A stretch of 64,000 bases of DNA, taken from contig OX345641.1 in the NCBI GenBank assembly GCA_947044365.1, positions 5,357,847 through 5,421,846 on the forward strand, in the 5' to 3' direction. The notes beneath the pieces are model-generated. The model was not told where the DNA came from, made no database searches, and saw only the letters and a program-made list of their open reading frames with translations. Made by a program: the position numbers and the translations under genes. Below, piece by piece: positions 13,201 through 23,445 of this stretch (the stretch's first letter is position 1; every line of letters begins with the position of its first letter). Origin of the DNA: Petrosia ficiformis. Its lineage: Eukaryota; Porifera; Demospongiae; Haplosclerida; Petrosiidae.

Positions 13201-16200
13201 ACTTCCTCCAGGATAAACCTCTAAGGGTGGAGGAGTTCATCAGTGGTACATGACATTTAGTCAATCTGTGTTGTAGTGTTTTACAATCAGCATAAACATT
13301 AGAAGACATGTCAGAAACAAGGTATTTATGTATAAATGGTTAAAGATTGGGCCCCACACTTGGGGGGAAACACAATCATACATGTACATATACATATATC
13401 TTTTGTAGACCTTATGAGGTAGCCCTGAATGGAACAGACGACCTTCTGCCCTAAAAGTCCACATAGCAGCTGATGCAGTACCTATATATACATGTATATA
13501 TATATAAGAATAATAAAAAACATTTTCAATAACAATGAAAGAAGATGTAGGGATGTCAAAACCCAAAAAGCATGCAAAACAAGGTTGGGAAGCTAACATA
13601 GGACAAACTACCGTACTCTCTGATATAGGAAACATGTAAATGAATATCAGTATTTTTCCAAGGATTTAAAGAATTGGAAAATGTGAGTTTCAAACCATCA
13701 GTATATATATATATATACTGCATATATTTAATGTTTGTTTTAATTAGCCATTTTATTATCAACATAAATATTAATTCTACATGTACAACACATGAAATTG
13801 TGTTTGTATTCATTGATTATGTATGTTTGTGTGGGATACTGTATATACATTAGTGTTGTTTTAGTTTATAGTATGCTTAGTTTCTCAAACATTTAATTTA
13901 GTTATACATGTACATGTAGTTTAATTAAGTTCAATAATATTAAGCTTACTAAAAGTTATAGTTTTTAGTTAACTAACTTGTTGGCTAATTTTCATTTAAG
14001 TTAGTTATTACATGTAGTTATTATATAGGGAAATAATTAAACAGGGACAAAATTTGGTGAAGTCATCAAAATTTCATCAAAATAATAAGTATCCCTATGA
14101 TTGCTTTGTGGTGTTCACCATTCAGTAATCATGGCTGACTTTCTCATGCCTGAAACACAACAGCCTATTATAGTTATTATTTTGATTATCTACATGTACT
14201 CTCATTACTTTTTAAAGGATCTTGTAAAACTTTAGGAATATATTTCAGGTAGAATAGCTATTAGTTCCAGTTTCTACAAGCAGCTATCTTTCTTCCTGCC
14301 GGTCTGTAGAGCTTGAGCGCTTATCTATTAATTGACCATCCCTCCTGGAATGACATACATGTAACTCCATTAACTATGCATACTCGTGCAAATGTAATTA
14401 TATAGATTCAACCCCGTGGAAAGCAATTATAGGGATAATAAAAAATCATCAATTTCTCAGATTTAATACTGTATATCTATACTGTAAATGAATTATTATG
14501 AAAACCTTTTAAAACTTCCTACAGTACTCTCGCTTAAATCTACTCCTAGCTCTTTACTATACTTTCTACCAGGTTTCTAGTAGCTGCTCTGTTTCAATAC
14601 ACATAAGCATACGTGCCAATATCCAACTTGGACTGTAGTGATTATAATGAGAGCGCCATGTTTTCCCTAGCACATTTGCAACAGAGTGATCATCTTGCTA
14701 TATGTACCATATGATTAGAAACAGCTCATGTTCGTAGTTAATGACGTAATATTTAATAACTTGGTGGAGGGAAAAATCCAAAGTTAATAGTGGATTCACA
14801 AAATATTGTGCCAATTTTTTCCTGCTGCTATACGGTAGTTATAGTTTAGTTAATTAAAAGTCAAAATGCCTTAAAGAGGTACATGTACATACACCTCTAA
14901 CAAACTATGTAAGGACCAAGTTAAAATAGTTTCCTTAGGTTAACTATGTATCTTTACTTCTTTGGTAAGTTGTTTATTACTTGTTATTTCAACATAACGC
15001 AAGTAACACATAAATATAAATATATATAGTTCAAACCTATGGCAAAGCAGCCATAGGATGGCTCTACAGACTATAAACATTATTGTTAAAAATTGTGGAA
15101 ATCTTTAATGCCTATGGCCCCATGCATGGTTTATTGCTATGATTTAGCACAAACAGAGATGAAAGGACTGTTTATTATAACCAGACACAGACAGATTGAC
15201 TACATGGTATTACAAACTCATGTTAACACACTGTTCAGTTTGACAATAGTCAAGGCTATACTACATGTACATTTAACAATTATTTCATTACGTAAATCTG
15301 TAATTATATTAGGAATACTACATCTACACTAGATTTACAGTGTATATTCTACCATATTCAAAAGGAAACGTGTGTCAATTGCCACACATACTGATTATAC
15401 TAGTGGAGAACACGTTAATAAACACGTCAGATTTTGATCTTGTGACTGCAATTGCCAAAGTTATCAGTCCATTTCAACAGTAGTCACATGTGTACATTAC
15501 TGCCTAGACTAAAACAATTTTACAATATGCATGTGTACAGTGTATATGTATAACCTAATATTGTATAGAGTGATAGACTCATACTGTATATTCTAGCTTA
15601 TACATGTGTTATTTATATGTACTGCATACGTGTACAAGTGTATGTACTACATACACTTGTACACAATACATAAGTGCATGTACCACATACACTTGCACAC
15701 AATACATAAGTGCATGTGATAAGTGTATGTTAGTGTACCTGAAAGCGATGTACAGATGTGCTGTATGTACAACTATCAAAACTGAATAAGAAAATTCTGG
15801 GAAAATATTTCTATTTCCCATAGCACTTTGTTTGTACATGTATGCACAATACAATGAACAGCACTTTATCTTGTATAAGTACATGTACACTGTACTTGGT
15901 TGTGCATATGTATTCCATACATGGCATGTACATGTACTTTATCTCATAAATATACTACTGTACACGGCACAAGCTTTGTCTTATAAATGTGAGTTGTATA
16001 CATGTACAACATGCCTATACATGTACAAATCATACATAGTATTCTTAATTACAACATACCAATACAAGGATTAGAATCAGCAGAATCCACCCAGTATATG
16101 GGTCCATTCTTAAATTTGTCTAGTTTACCATGCTTCAACAGAGCATCTACACCAACATCAGGTATAGCTGTACTCTCCTCACTATAGAGAGAAATATATA

Positions 16201-19200
16201 CATATGAATATTTGATCTGTATAATTTATATAGTAATATATAACATATACATGTACATATATATACATGTACTTGTATATATAAATGAACTACTCTTCCT
16301 TATTCTTCTATAGGTTCTTGTATAAATGTTACAGCAACAACAACTACATGTACATGTGTATTACATTCTACAAGGAGCTTTCTTCCTAACTGAAATAATA
16401 TTAGTCTTACTGAAGGAGGTTTATTTTAGTGAACTATCTATAATTATGTACACGTAAGTACCCATTATTGGCAAATTTTCATTTAGTTAGCTGTATACAT
16501 GTAGTTATTACAGTAGACTTGCAAGTTACAGTTCAGATACATGTAACTATGTAAAATGAAATTTTAGTTATAGCTTTACTACTTCTATTAAGTTATGATA
16601 AAATGATAGCATATACATGTACAAACTTTCACATAACCTGATTAGTATGAGACTCATCCCAATTATTACTACTCAGATGATAATCATCAGAGGGATGAGC
16701 CCAAGTATAAAACCCATCCCAATTATTACTAGACAGATGATAATCATCAGAGGGAGGAGCCCCAAGTATAAAACTCATCCCAATTATTACTAGACAGATG
16801 ATAATCATCAGAGGGATGAGCCCCAAGTATAAAACTCATCCCAATTATTAGCAGACAGATGATAATCATCAGAGGGATGAGTCCCAAGTATAAAACTCAT
16901 CCCAATTATTATTAGACAGATGATAATCATCAGAGGGATGAGTCCTAGCAAGTATGAATGGCATTGAATAAACACAAGCTAGATCACAGAGCAATTGTAC
17001 ATGTACAATGTACATCTGGTTGGAGTGGGGCTCCTTCAGGTTCACCCCAATTAAGTCACATTACATACATGTACACATGTACACATGTACATGTACAGTA
17101 CCATTTTTCATTTAGTTATTACAGTAGACTCACATGTTTTAGTTACATGTAGCATGTTGTAAAATTAATGATAGCATAATTATGCAATATATAAACTTTC
17201 CTGTAACCTAAATAGTATGGGACTCTCCCAAAATTAATTACATTTACATGTATAAGCTAGTGTACATATCAGTACTCTTTGCATATGTAAGTTATCATTG
17301 CCAGCTGCTTTTATAAAGCAGGTTGTAAGTACTAGTGTAGCTCAAGCCTTGCACATGTGACTTCTGTACTTCGCTTATTTATACTAATAATTATTATATG
17401 GACACTGGATGAGTGGGAGAGTTGGCTACTCATCAAAGTCCTGGTTCTCTAGACTTTACTATTCTAAGCCATTGTGGCTGCTTATTTTCTAAGCCATTGT
17501 GGCTGCTTATTTTCTAAGCCATTGTGGCTGCCTATTTTCTAAGCCATTGTGGCTGATTATTATTTTTCTAAGCCATGATGGCTGATTATTATTTTTCTAA
17601 GCCAAAGTGGATGCTCTAATGTTTAATGAAGCCATTGTGGCTGCTTGTTTGTTTGTTGTGTGTGTGTTTGTCTATGCCTATTGCTAGCATGCTGTGTGTG
17701 TGTTTGTCTATGCCTATTGCTAGCATGCTAGGCACATGAATTTTCATGAGCACATGTAAAGTGATATAACACACTATATAACATTAACATTGAATGTTAC
17801 CCAATTTGCCAATTTCCCATTTTGTTGATGTTGACAAAATGAAAAATTGGCGAAAGAAAAGACATCATCACACTATTCTGTACAAAAAACATGTACATGT
17901 ACATACATGTATTTATTTGATTACCTGTAGTACAGTCAGGAGCCCATAATGACGTTGACCAGAAGGCGTAAGAGTAGGAGTGGCAGACGACCGCACATAT
18001 AATTAAATTGGTCAAACTATTTGTCTGACTGTCTGTTACTATTTTTAGAACCCACGTGTATATACATGTACATTCAATAAATATGGCTTCTAGAAAACGA
18101 ACAGCTACTATATACTACATTGACTAAGTTTCTTGTAAACAGAGAAAAGAATTGGGGGACAGTCTGGTTCGTGTAGACTGTGAAGATGTTGCTAGTGAGG
18201 CCATTGATAAAGTAGTAAGAAGCCTTCACTGCTCAATGACAGAAGGCAATAATGACAAACACTCCTGAATAAAACTAAAGAGTGCTTCCCCAGAACATGC
18301 TCTCACTTTCCTGATAGTAGGTGACTCCATTTCTTCCTCTAGACGTGTTCGTTTTGTAGCTAACATTGGAGATCGTCGAGGTGTAGACACCATATTTAAC
18401 GAAGGTGTATACACGTGGGTTCTAAAAATAGTAACAGACGGTCAGACAGATAGTTTGACCAATTTAATTAAATGCGTGGTCGTCTGCTGCTCCTACTCTT
18501 ACACTTTCTGGTCAACGTCATCATGGGCTCCTGGTACAGTAATGTAATTAGTTAACATACGCAGCTATAAATACAGCCCAAACTTCTTTCTTGAGCTTAG
18601 GTCTCCTCTCAGCTAGTTGTATAAACATATCTGTCAGTAGAGCAACATGACCCAAACAGTCAGTAGTACCACGTCCATATAGTTTATCATCCTACAGTAC
18701 AATATAGAATTATTATTATATGTGCTAAAATTTAACTAAGGTGGCAGTCAAGTTAATATGTGACCAGATTTGCAAAAACAAGATAAAATTTCTAAATTGG
18801 ATTTTTCGTACTACTTGAAAAGAGTACATGCATTCAATTAGCTTTAGAATGATATATGATATATCCCAATCAAGCAAAAGACAAAGCTGAGGAATTAAAC
18901 TGTTGTAATCACAAAACCTTCATTTTGAGAACAAGATATATAGAGAAAAAAGTATTCCTGTGACTGCTTTGTGGTGTCCAGCATTCAGTACTCATGGCTA
19001 ACTTTATCATCAGCCTATTATAGTTAATATTTTAATTATCTACAGAACCTTGTAGAACTTTAATCGCCCAAGTGAGCCATAACTGTCTATTTTCAGTCAT
19101 ATCTCAAAATTAATAATCATCCCATAAGCCTGATTTTCGTAAATGTACATGTACTGTACATATATAACAAAGACTGCTGGTTGGCTTAGAGATAATATCA

Positions 19201-21775
19201 TTAGTAAGTCTATCAACAGTTATTAACACTGTCAAATTGTCAATTGAGGAATAGTGTAAACCTCATACACTGCAATTAGTCAATAGAATAAAAACATACT
19301 TGTACATGTACTTACATGTAGTGCATGCCAATTTCTATATACCTTGAAGATAAAAATTGATGTTCCATTAGCAATGTATTTCCCGCATTAAAATTTCAAG
19401 TCATGATTCACGCACGCAATCCCGGTCAATCGAAGAATGCATAAATAAATTTCTGCAAAATGTTATTTCAGTGTTCTTCATCGACCACCAAACTAAGCAA
19501 AAATAAATGCTCTGCGAAAAATACTCAATATATGGAAATACAAATACAAATACATGTACTTTGAAAAGTTTTTAAATAATTAATTTTCAAATAATTCTCT
19601 ATATAGTATCAAAAACTGATTCATTTGCTATCATCTGCCACAACTAAAGTTTAAAAGTAATCTTTATTTGAATTAGCTTCAATTCATGTAACATAATGAT
19701 ACACTACATGTAGTACATGTACTACATGTACTACATGTACTACATGTACTACATGTAACTAATAACTTGTTGATTACATGTACACCTGATAAACTTAAGA
19801 TCTTTAAATGACAAAACCTAATCCAGAAAAGAGTATTTCAAGTTGAGTTTCAAATACTTTTAAGTATTTGAATGCAAACACACATATGCTTTATTACAAA
19901 TCAAATACTCAAAAGTAGTTAAATATACATAATTATGTATTTGACCCAAAGTCTAGTTTCTATGTTAGTACATGTACAAGTCACTACAGGGTACGAAATA
20001 ATTTGGACAGAGGTACATGTACATGTACTAGTCAACTATATATACAGTGAATCCCTCTGACATTACATGAACTTTAGTTTCAAAGTTAAAAGGATAAGTA
20101 TTTTTTATAAATATAGACTGACCTCAATAGTTAGTTTAAAAGGGTACCTTTCCCACGTCTCGGGATCAGCTGGAACACAATCCAAGTGACTCCCCAAAAA
20201 TGTCACTGTCCCAGTAGCACCAGGAGGTGTGTAACCTATGATGAGATTCCCCCTATCCTTTACATAGACCACATGTTCAACAGTTAAAGGACCGCCATTT
20301 TCAGTAGAGTAAGGACGAAGTACTTCAAGAAGATGTTGAATAGCTCTGAAAACAAGTTGTGAGAAATACACTATCTAGTTGAAAACATGATTGCTACATA
20401 TGTGCATTCATATTTAGTTTAGAAATAAACATAATATATATACATGTACATGTATACAGTATATGTAATTAGAATAAGAAAAAAATGATCATTCATGATA
20501 TCTCACATACATGTAGATAAGACAAATAGTATTACTCAGAAAGTTTGTAAAAAGAATACATCAGATAAATAACTTATTAATTATTCATAATTTGTATCCC
20601 ATAACCTTAATCCCTTACCAATTAAGCAATGTGAGTAGTTTCCTTATGTGGAAGTGAAAGTAAAATGACTCCTGCTTGCATAATTTGTATCGGTACAATA
20701 CACATGTGCTTATATTACAAAGTTACAATAACAAGTACATGCACATACGATTGTAATTAAAATCCACATTTTCCATTAGCACAAGACAAAATTCTTTTTA
20801 CAAGTAATTAACAATACAACTCATCCTGGTACTTAAATATACACTGTATATATCAGCAAGATTATTGTGAAAACGCCATTCCTCCATAAAATTAATAAAC
20901 ATGTACATGTATATAATTAGTCTTGTCCTCAGCCATACTCCCTATGTGGAGATGGCATCATATGCTAATATTTTGTGGCATAATTATGTTTTCATTATGT
21001 GTACAAGGGCAGATAATTGTGCTCATTAAAACCAGAATATATAATAATAACTTCATATTCCTACCTACATAATTCATACTACAGCCTCCAGATGGTCATA
21101 CATGTGCCTATAAACAACTTGTCCCTGACAGCTGGCAGAGACTCAAGACATCCTGATCATATCATGTTTGTTTAAGTCACACCGGTTAATACTATCGTTT
21201 GCGCAGCTCACTAACAAAAGATAAAACAACAGAAGCTGGCAAATCATGAAGTCAATTAAATCTTTAAATCAAACAATCCTCTTGTTAAAAATTAATTAAG
21301 CTATCTGCAATTTGATTGGTTAATCCAGCAATGTCCTTTGGCCCTAAAATATTAGCCTGTTTTGGCAGGCACTTTTCTATGTAGTGAGTGGAGCTAGAGA
21401 TGAGACACTAGTATAATACTAGTACTAGTGTGGCATATAACACAGATGAGACCAGCTGGCCCGTTGTGAAAGTATCTGCAAAGTTTTAAAAAGCACTTTA
21501 CAGGAACATTTGACTTAAGATATGAAAAAATAATCTTCTCAACACTATTGAAGATAGATCCAATTATAGGGATATATATACTACACAATATTATATATAT
21601 ATATATATATATATCCTAAACTGTTTGGCGATAATTTTATAATAATATTGTTGACTAACCTGTCCTCTTTTGGCACAAATTTAGGAGGATTGTCTTGCAA
21701 GTGTTCTGTTTCACCTATCAGTTTAGTTAGGAGATTCACGAATCTGTCAGTATTCAGCTCCAAACCTAACGCCAT
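4244..21775 (-). CDS. Acetylornithine deacetylase-like M20 metallopeptidase (ArgE type), 11 exons
   Basis: Exons (minus strand): 21775-21660, 20345-20123, 18691-18561, 16181-16060, 13481-13411, 12055-11981, 11541-11430, 10713-10633, 10538-10423, 7166-7023, 4360-4244. All junctions are GT..AG and in phase, giving 435 residues plus TAG, the usual length for plant and amoeba ArgE. The predicted role is hydrolysis of N-acetylornithine or another N-acyl amino acid with a two-metal centre. Visible M20 features: metal-binding His and Asp in GSHLDC (92, 94), bridging Asp in GRGTTDCLGH (124), catalytic Glu pair AAEES (158-159), dimer-interface His in LFHSGLPHK (215), RLTPFYD in the lid region (288-294), and the C-terminal metal His in VYHGDNEYC (408). 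No signal peptide or membrane segment is seen, so it is probably cytosolic. The substrate could differ from acetylornithine. Confidence 0.92.
5511..6300 (+). mobile_element. Non-autonomous DNA element, copy 1 (family with ACCCTYGC ends)
   Basis: A 790-bp unit in intron 10 of the deacetylase gene starts ACCCTTGCCGCAAAGTGTAG and ends TTTGCCACGTAAGCGAGGGT. The ends are imperfect inverted repeats. A diverged copy of nearly identical length lies at 39225-40013, and shorter fragments lie at about 820-960, 2480-2650 and 4515-4925. No transposase is encoded. Confidence 0.7.
6614..6641 (+). repeat. Poly-C tract (18 consecutive C)
   Basis: A C-rich tract with an unbroken run of 18 C at 6624-6641. The complementary strand is a G run that could form a quadruplex. 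It sits in an intron of the deacetylase gene. Confidence 0.9.
7293..7334. repeat. TA dinucleotide microsatellite
   Basis: An alternating TA run interrupted by a few C and G bases, in the last intron of the deacetylase gene. A second short TA run is at 8083-8108. Confidence 0.85.
7769..8147 (+). mobile_element. MITE, family with CCCTATGATTGCTTT ends, copy 1
   Basis: It begins ATCCTTATGACTGCTTTGTG and ends GTGGGAAAGCAATCATAGGG, a 15-bp terminal inverted repeat. It is non-coding and lies in intron 10 of the deacetylase gene. Whole or nearly whole relatives are at 14090-14437 and 38123-38412; fragments are at about 10781-10985, 18957-19062 and 29415-29635. Confidence 0.75.
8520..9790 (+). pseudogene. 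Decayed hAT-family transposase
   Basis: A broken reading frame resembles the hAT transposase catalytic region. Recognisable pieces: an upstream part with SSFFGMMIDE followed by a stop (about 8580-8620), AGLGRDGAIVMVGRHNAVGA (about 8785-8845), HYVVHKRALVSVS (about 8875-8915), a middle part with IEDKFPDLPIWSALKIYDP (about 9332-9388), and the C-terminal dimerisation region LPMSSVPSKRGFS (about 9635-9675). Several in-frame stops and shifts, and missing stretches, show it is dead. It lies on the opposite strand inside intron 9 of the deacetylase gene. No clear terminal repeats were identified. It is a different subfamily from the intact element at 54659-57247. Confidence 0.82.
12451..12602 (+). 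mobile_element. tRNA-derived SINE, copy 1
   Basis: A tRNA-like head (12459-12531, 73 nt) has a paired acceptor stem (GCCTTGG with CTGAGGC), a D arm, an anticodon stem TCTGT/ACAGA and a T arm with GGTTCGAATCC, the RNA polymerase III B box. It is followed by a 3' body ending in a (TTTC)n run and TACATCTCCGATAACATCATG. The anticodon position would read GGA without the long variable arm expected of a serine tRNA, so this is a SINE head rather than a working tRNA gene. It lies in intron 5 of the deacetylase gene; two copies on the opposite strand are at 51389-51541 and 51661-51830. Confidence 0.85.
13200..13376. mobile_element. Decayed hAT-type MITE
   Basis: Resembles the element at 33118-33293 at both ends: a left part with CTCCAGGATAAA...TAAGGGTGGAGGAG...GGTACATGACATTTAG and a right end CTTGGGGGGAAACAC. 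It ends about 35 bp before the downstream splice junction of deacetylase exon 5. Confidence 0.6.
14090..14437 (+). mobile_element. MITE, family with CCCTATGATTGCTTT ends, copy 2
   Basis: It starts ATCCCTATGATTGCTTTGTG and ends GTGGAAAGCAATTATAGGGA, so both terminal inverted repeats are present. The interior is homologous to 7769-8147. It is non-coding, within intron 4 of the deacetylase gene. Confidence 0.75.
16650..16946. repeat. Tandem repeat, about 62-bp unit, five copies
   Basis: The unit contains ACTCATCCCAATTATTACTA, then GATGATAATCATCAGAGGGA and TGAGCCCCAAGTATAAA. Each unit carries inverted pieces (CTCATCCC against GGGATGAG, and TGATAATCA), so each monomer can fold. Confidence 0.9.
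17457..17735 (+). repeat. Two adjoining tandem repeats
   Basis: First, six to seven copies of a unit of about 25 bp, CTAAGCCATTGTGGCTGCTT, the later copies diverged (17462-17645). Then two near-identical copies of a unit of about 40 bp containing TGTCTATGCCTATTGCTAGC (17656-17735). Just upstream, 17401-17456 resembles the 3' flank of the Penelope-like element at 59590-59645. Confidence 0.85.
17921..18547. mobile_element. Foldback DNA element with arms of about 145 bp
   Basis: The arms at 17921-18070 and 18405-18547 are diverged inverted copies. Both contain CAGGAGCCCAT near the outer end, then GACGTTGACCAGAA, and AGAACCCACGTGTATA toward the inside. At the inner end of each arm an ATG opens a short frame reading inward (MASRKRTA on plus, MVSTPRRSPMLATKRTR on minus). 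The minus frame runs 55 codons from its start. The element looks like an inverted duplication of the 5' end of a larger transposon. It lies in intron 3 of the deacetylase gene, on the lower-coordinate side of exon 3. Confidence 0.7.
19704..19758. repeat. TACATGTAC short tandem array
   Basis: Five to six near-perfect copies of the 9-mer TACATGTAC. This is one of the densest spots of the self-complementary TACATG motif found all over the window. Confidence 0.85.
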
Positions 21776-21930
21776 GACAATGACTTGGCCTGACTAGTGA
21801 CTAATTGGAGAGGGCACCCGGCTCCTGCACTTAATTTATTATACTAGGACGGACGTCATTTTGTACGTATGATCCATGCTATGTGTGAATTGACCAATCA
21901 GATTGCTTTGTATCAGACGCTAAAAAAAAA
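21776..21930 (-). promoter_or_regulatory. Probable promoter of the deacetylase gene
   Basis: Sequence immediately upstream of the inferred ATG at 21775. On the minus strand it contains AAATGACGTCC (from 21852-21862), close to a CREB/ATF site, and a TATAATAAATTAAG stretch nearer the start. Inferred from position only. Confidence 0.35.
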
Positions 21931-22360
21931 AAAAAACAATTAAAACATCATTGTTATTTAATATTTATATTAACAGTGTTAATATGAATAATAATGATTT
22001 AACACACAGGATTGAAAGTTGTTGATTCTATATAGATAGAAACAGTAAAAGATAATACGAGAGGTTTATTAAATTCAACATCGGTGATTGACAGAGCCAC
22101 TTCCAAAGCGTAGATGTTGTTCCCAAAAACCAAATCCACCACAAATTGATCCAGTGATACTACTACCAATTGAAAGTAAACACAATACACATTCATGTAT
22201 TATATTCATTATTGTTACACATTTGCAATACAAAATCACTTATACTCTTAACATAGCAATGAGTCATGATGGCTTTAGACTACCATGCAACTGCTGAATC
22301 TAAGTGTGCTCTTGAAACAGCATACCCAATTGGTGTTTAATTCATATCTCACTTAACTTT

Positions 22361-23445
22361 TCATCCAGTTAGATAATTACTAATAGTCATACCAGCTACA
22401 GTACCTCCAGTTCCCACTGCCATTACTATATCATCAAATTTATCTAGGACACCTGGATGAAGTATTTAAATCAAACACTTATAGCCAGCCATCCTCTCAT
22501 TTAATGCAAAAAGGGTTCAGAGTACAATTATTAGGTCAGTATTGATATGGAGTACAATGATGCATAGGTCCCTTTAGTAAGTATTGATGGGTATGGAGTA
22601 CAATGACTGGTTAAGTACAAAACAATGTATGCAATGTACTCAAGACAGGTTTGTTTTGGTAGTTCATTGGATGAGGGATGACATTTAAAATTAGAGAGTT
22701 CAGTCACGGCTTCTAAGAAAACAAATACACTTAACAAGTGACACATCATTCTATCATTTCCTTGAATCCTTTAATATATTCCCATATTCCTAAAACATTA
22801 GAGTCCCCAACAAGATCGAATAATGTATGGGTGTTACATTTAGATCTGTGGCAAGTTATGGTGAGTAATATAAATACTACAATAGAAAGGTCCTGGGGAT
22901 ATACAGATAGATATATATAGATAGATAGATAAATAGATAGATATACAGATATATGGATAGATATACAGATATATGGATGGATGAATGGATGTATGGATGG
23001 ATTGATGGATGGATGGATATGGATGAATAGATGGAGGAATGGAGGGATGGAGAGATGGATAGATGGATGGATGGATGGATGAATGTATGGATGCATTGAA
23101 TGGATTAATATTATAAGTAGATACATGTAGATAGGTAGATAGATAGATGGACAGGCAGTGGAAGATAAATCAAAAACCCTGCTATAACGTATTATAGTAG
23201 TTAATTTTAAAAAGCTATCTAGTTGTAACAGTGTTTGTATATATGCACATAATAAAATTGTTATTTGTTAATTATCATTCACCATATCTGTTGTTTGTAA
23301 TAGTAGATGAGGTTTCAGACCAAGTTGTCTTGAAATCACTGCTGTAGCTCGAGCATGATTAGATTGAAGACATCCCATTGTGATAACATGATCACATTTC
23401 TTATGAAGAATATGCGTCATAAGAAACCCCATGCAGTTTACAAAT
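22361..23445 (-). pseudogene. D-cysteine desulfhydrase / ACC deaminase-like PLP enzyme, degraded
   Basis: Three blocks appear in the right order on the minus strand. The first exon-like block, 23445-23283, encodes CDHVITMGCLQSNHARATAV and then RQLGLKPHLLL, matching the substrate-binding QSNH region of fold-type II PLP enzymes. Near 22830-22746 lies VGDSNVLGIWEYIKGFKEM, matching the family's GGSN...GTWGY segment. The third block, 22452-22361, encodes FDDIVMAVGTGGTVAG, the phosphate-binding glycine loop, and then TISNYLTG and a stop. The PLP-lysine motif (GNK near the first block) is not recognisable, family Gly residues are changed, the second block runs into a stop and the third stops early. 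I read it as a dead copy; a very divergent gene with further exons is less likely. Confidence 0.68.
22897..23157 (+). repeat. GATA/GATG microsatellite
   Basis: A long impure array of GATA, GATG and GGAT tetramers. It makes a long spurious open frame on the minus strand rich in Ile-His-Pro-Ser. It lies between the first and second blocks of the broken PLP enzyme. Confidence 0.9.

Noticed and set aside
17401..17456. Hammerhead ribozyme in a retroelement flank
   Set aside because: Penelope-like elements often carry one, but the conserved CUGANGA...GAAA core is not present here.
16650..17735. CRISPR-like array
   Set aside because: Units are contiguous or nearly so, with no unique spacers, in a eukaryotic intron; these are ordinary satellites.
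22746..23126. 126-codon minus-strand frame rich in Ile-His-Pro-Ser
   Set aside because: Mostly a GATA/GATG microsatellite; only its last 30 or so codons are meaningful, as part of the broken PLP enzyme.
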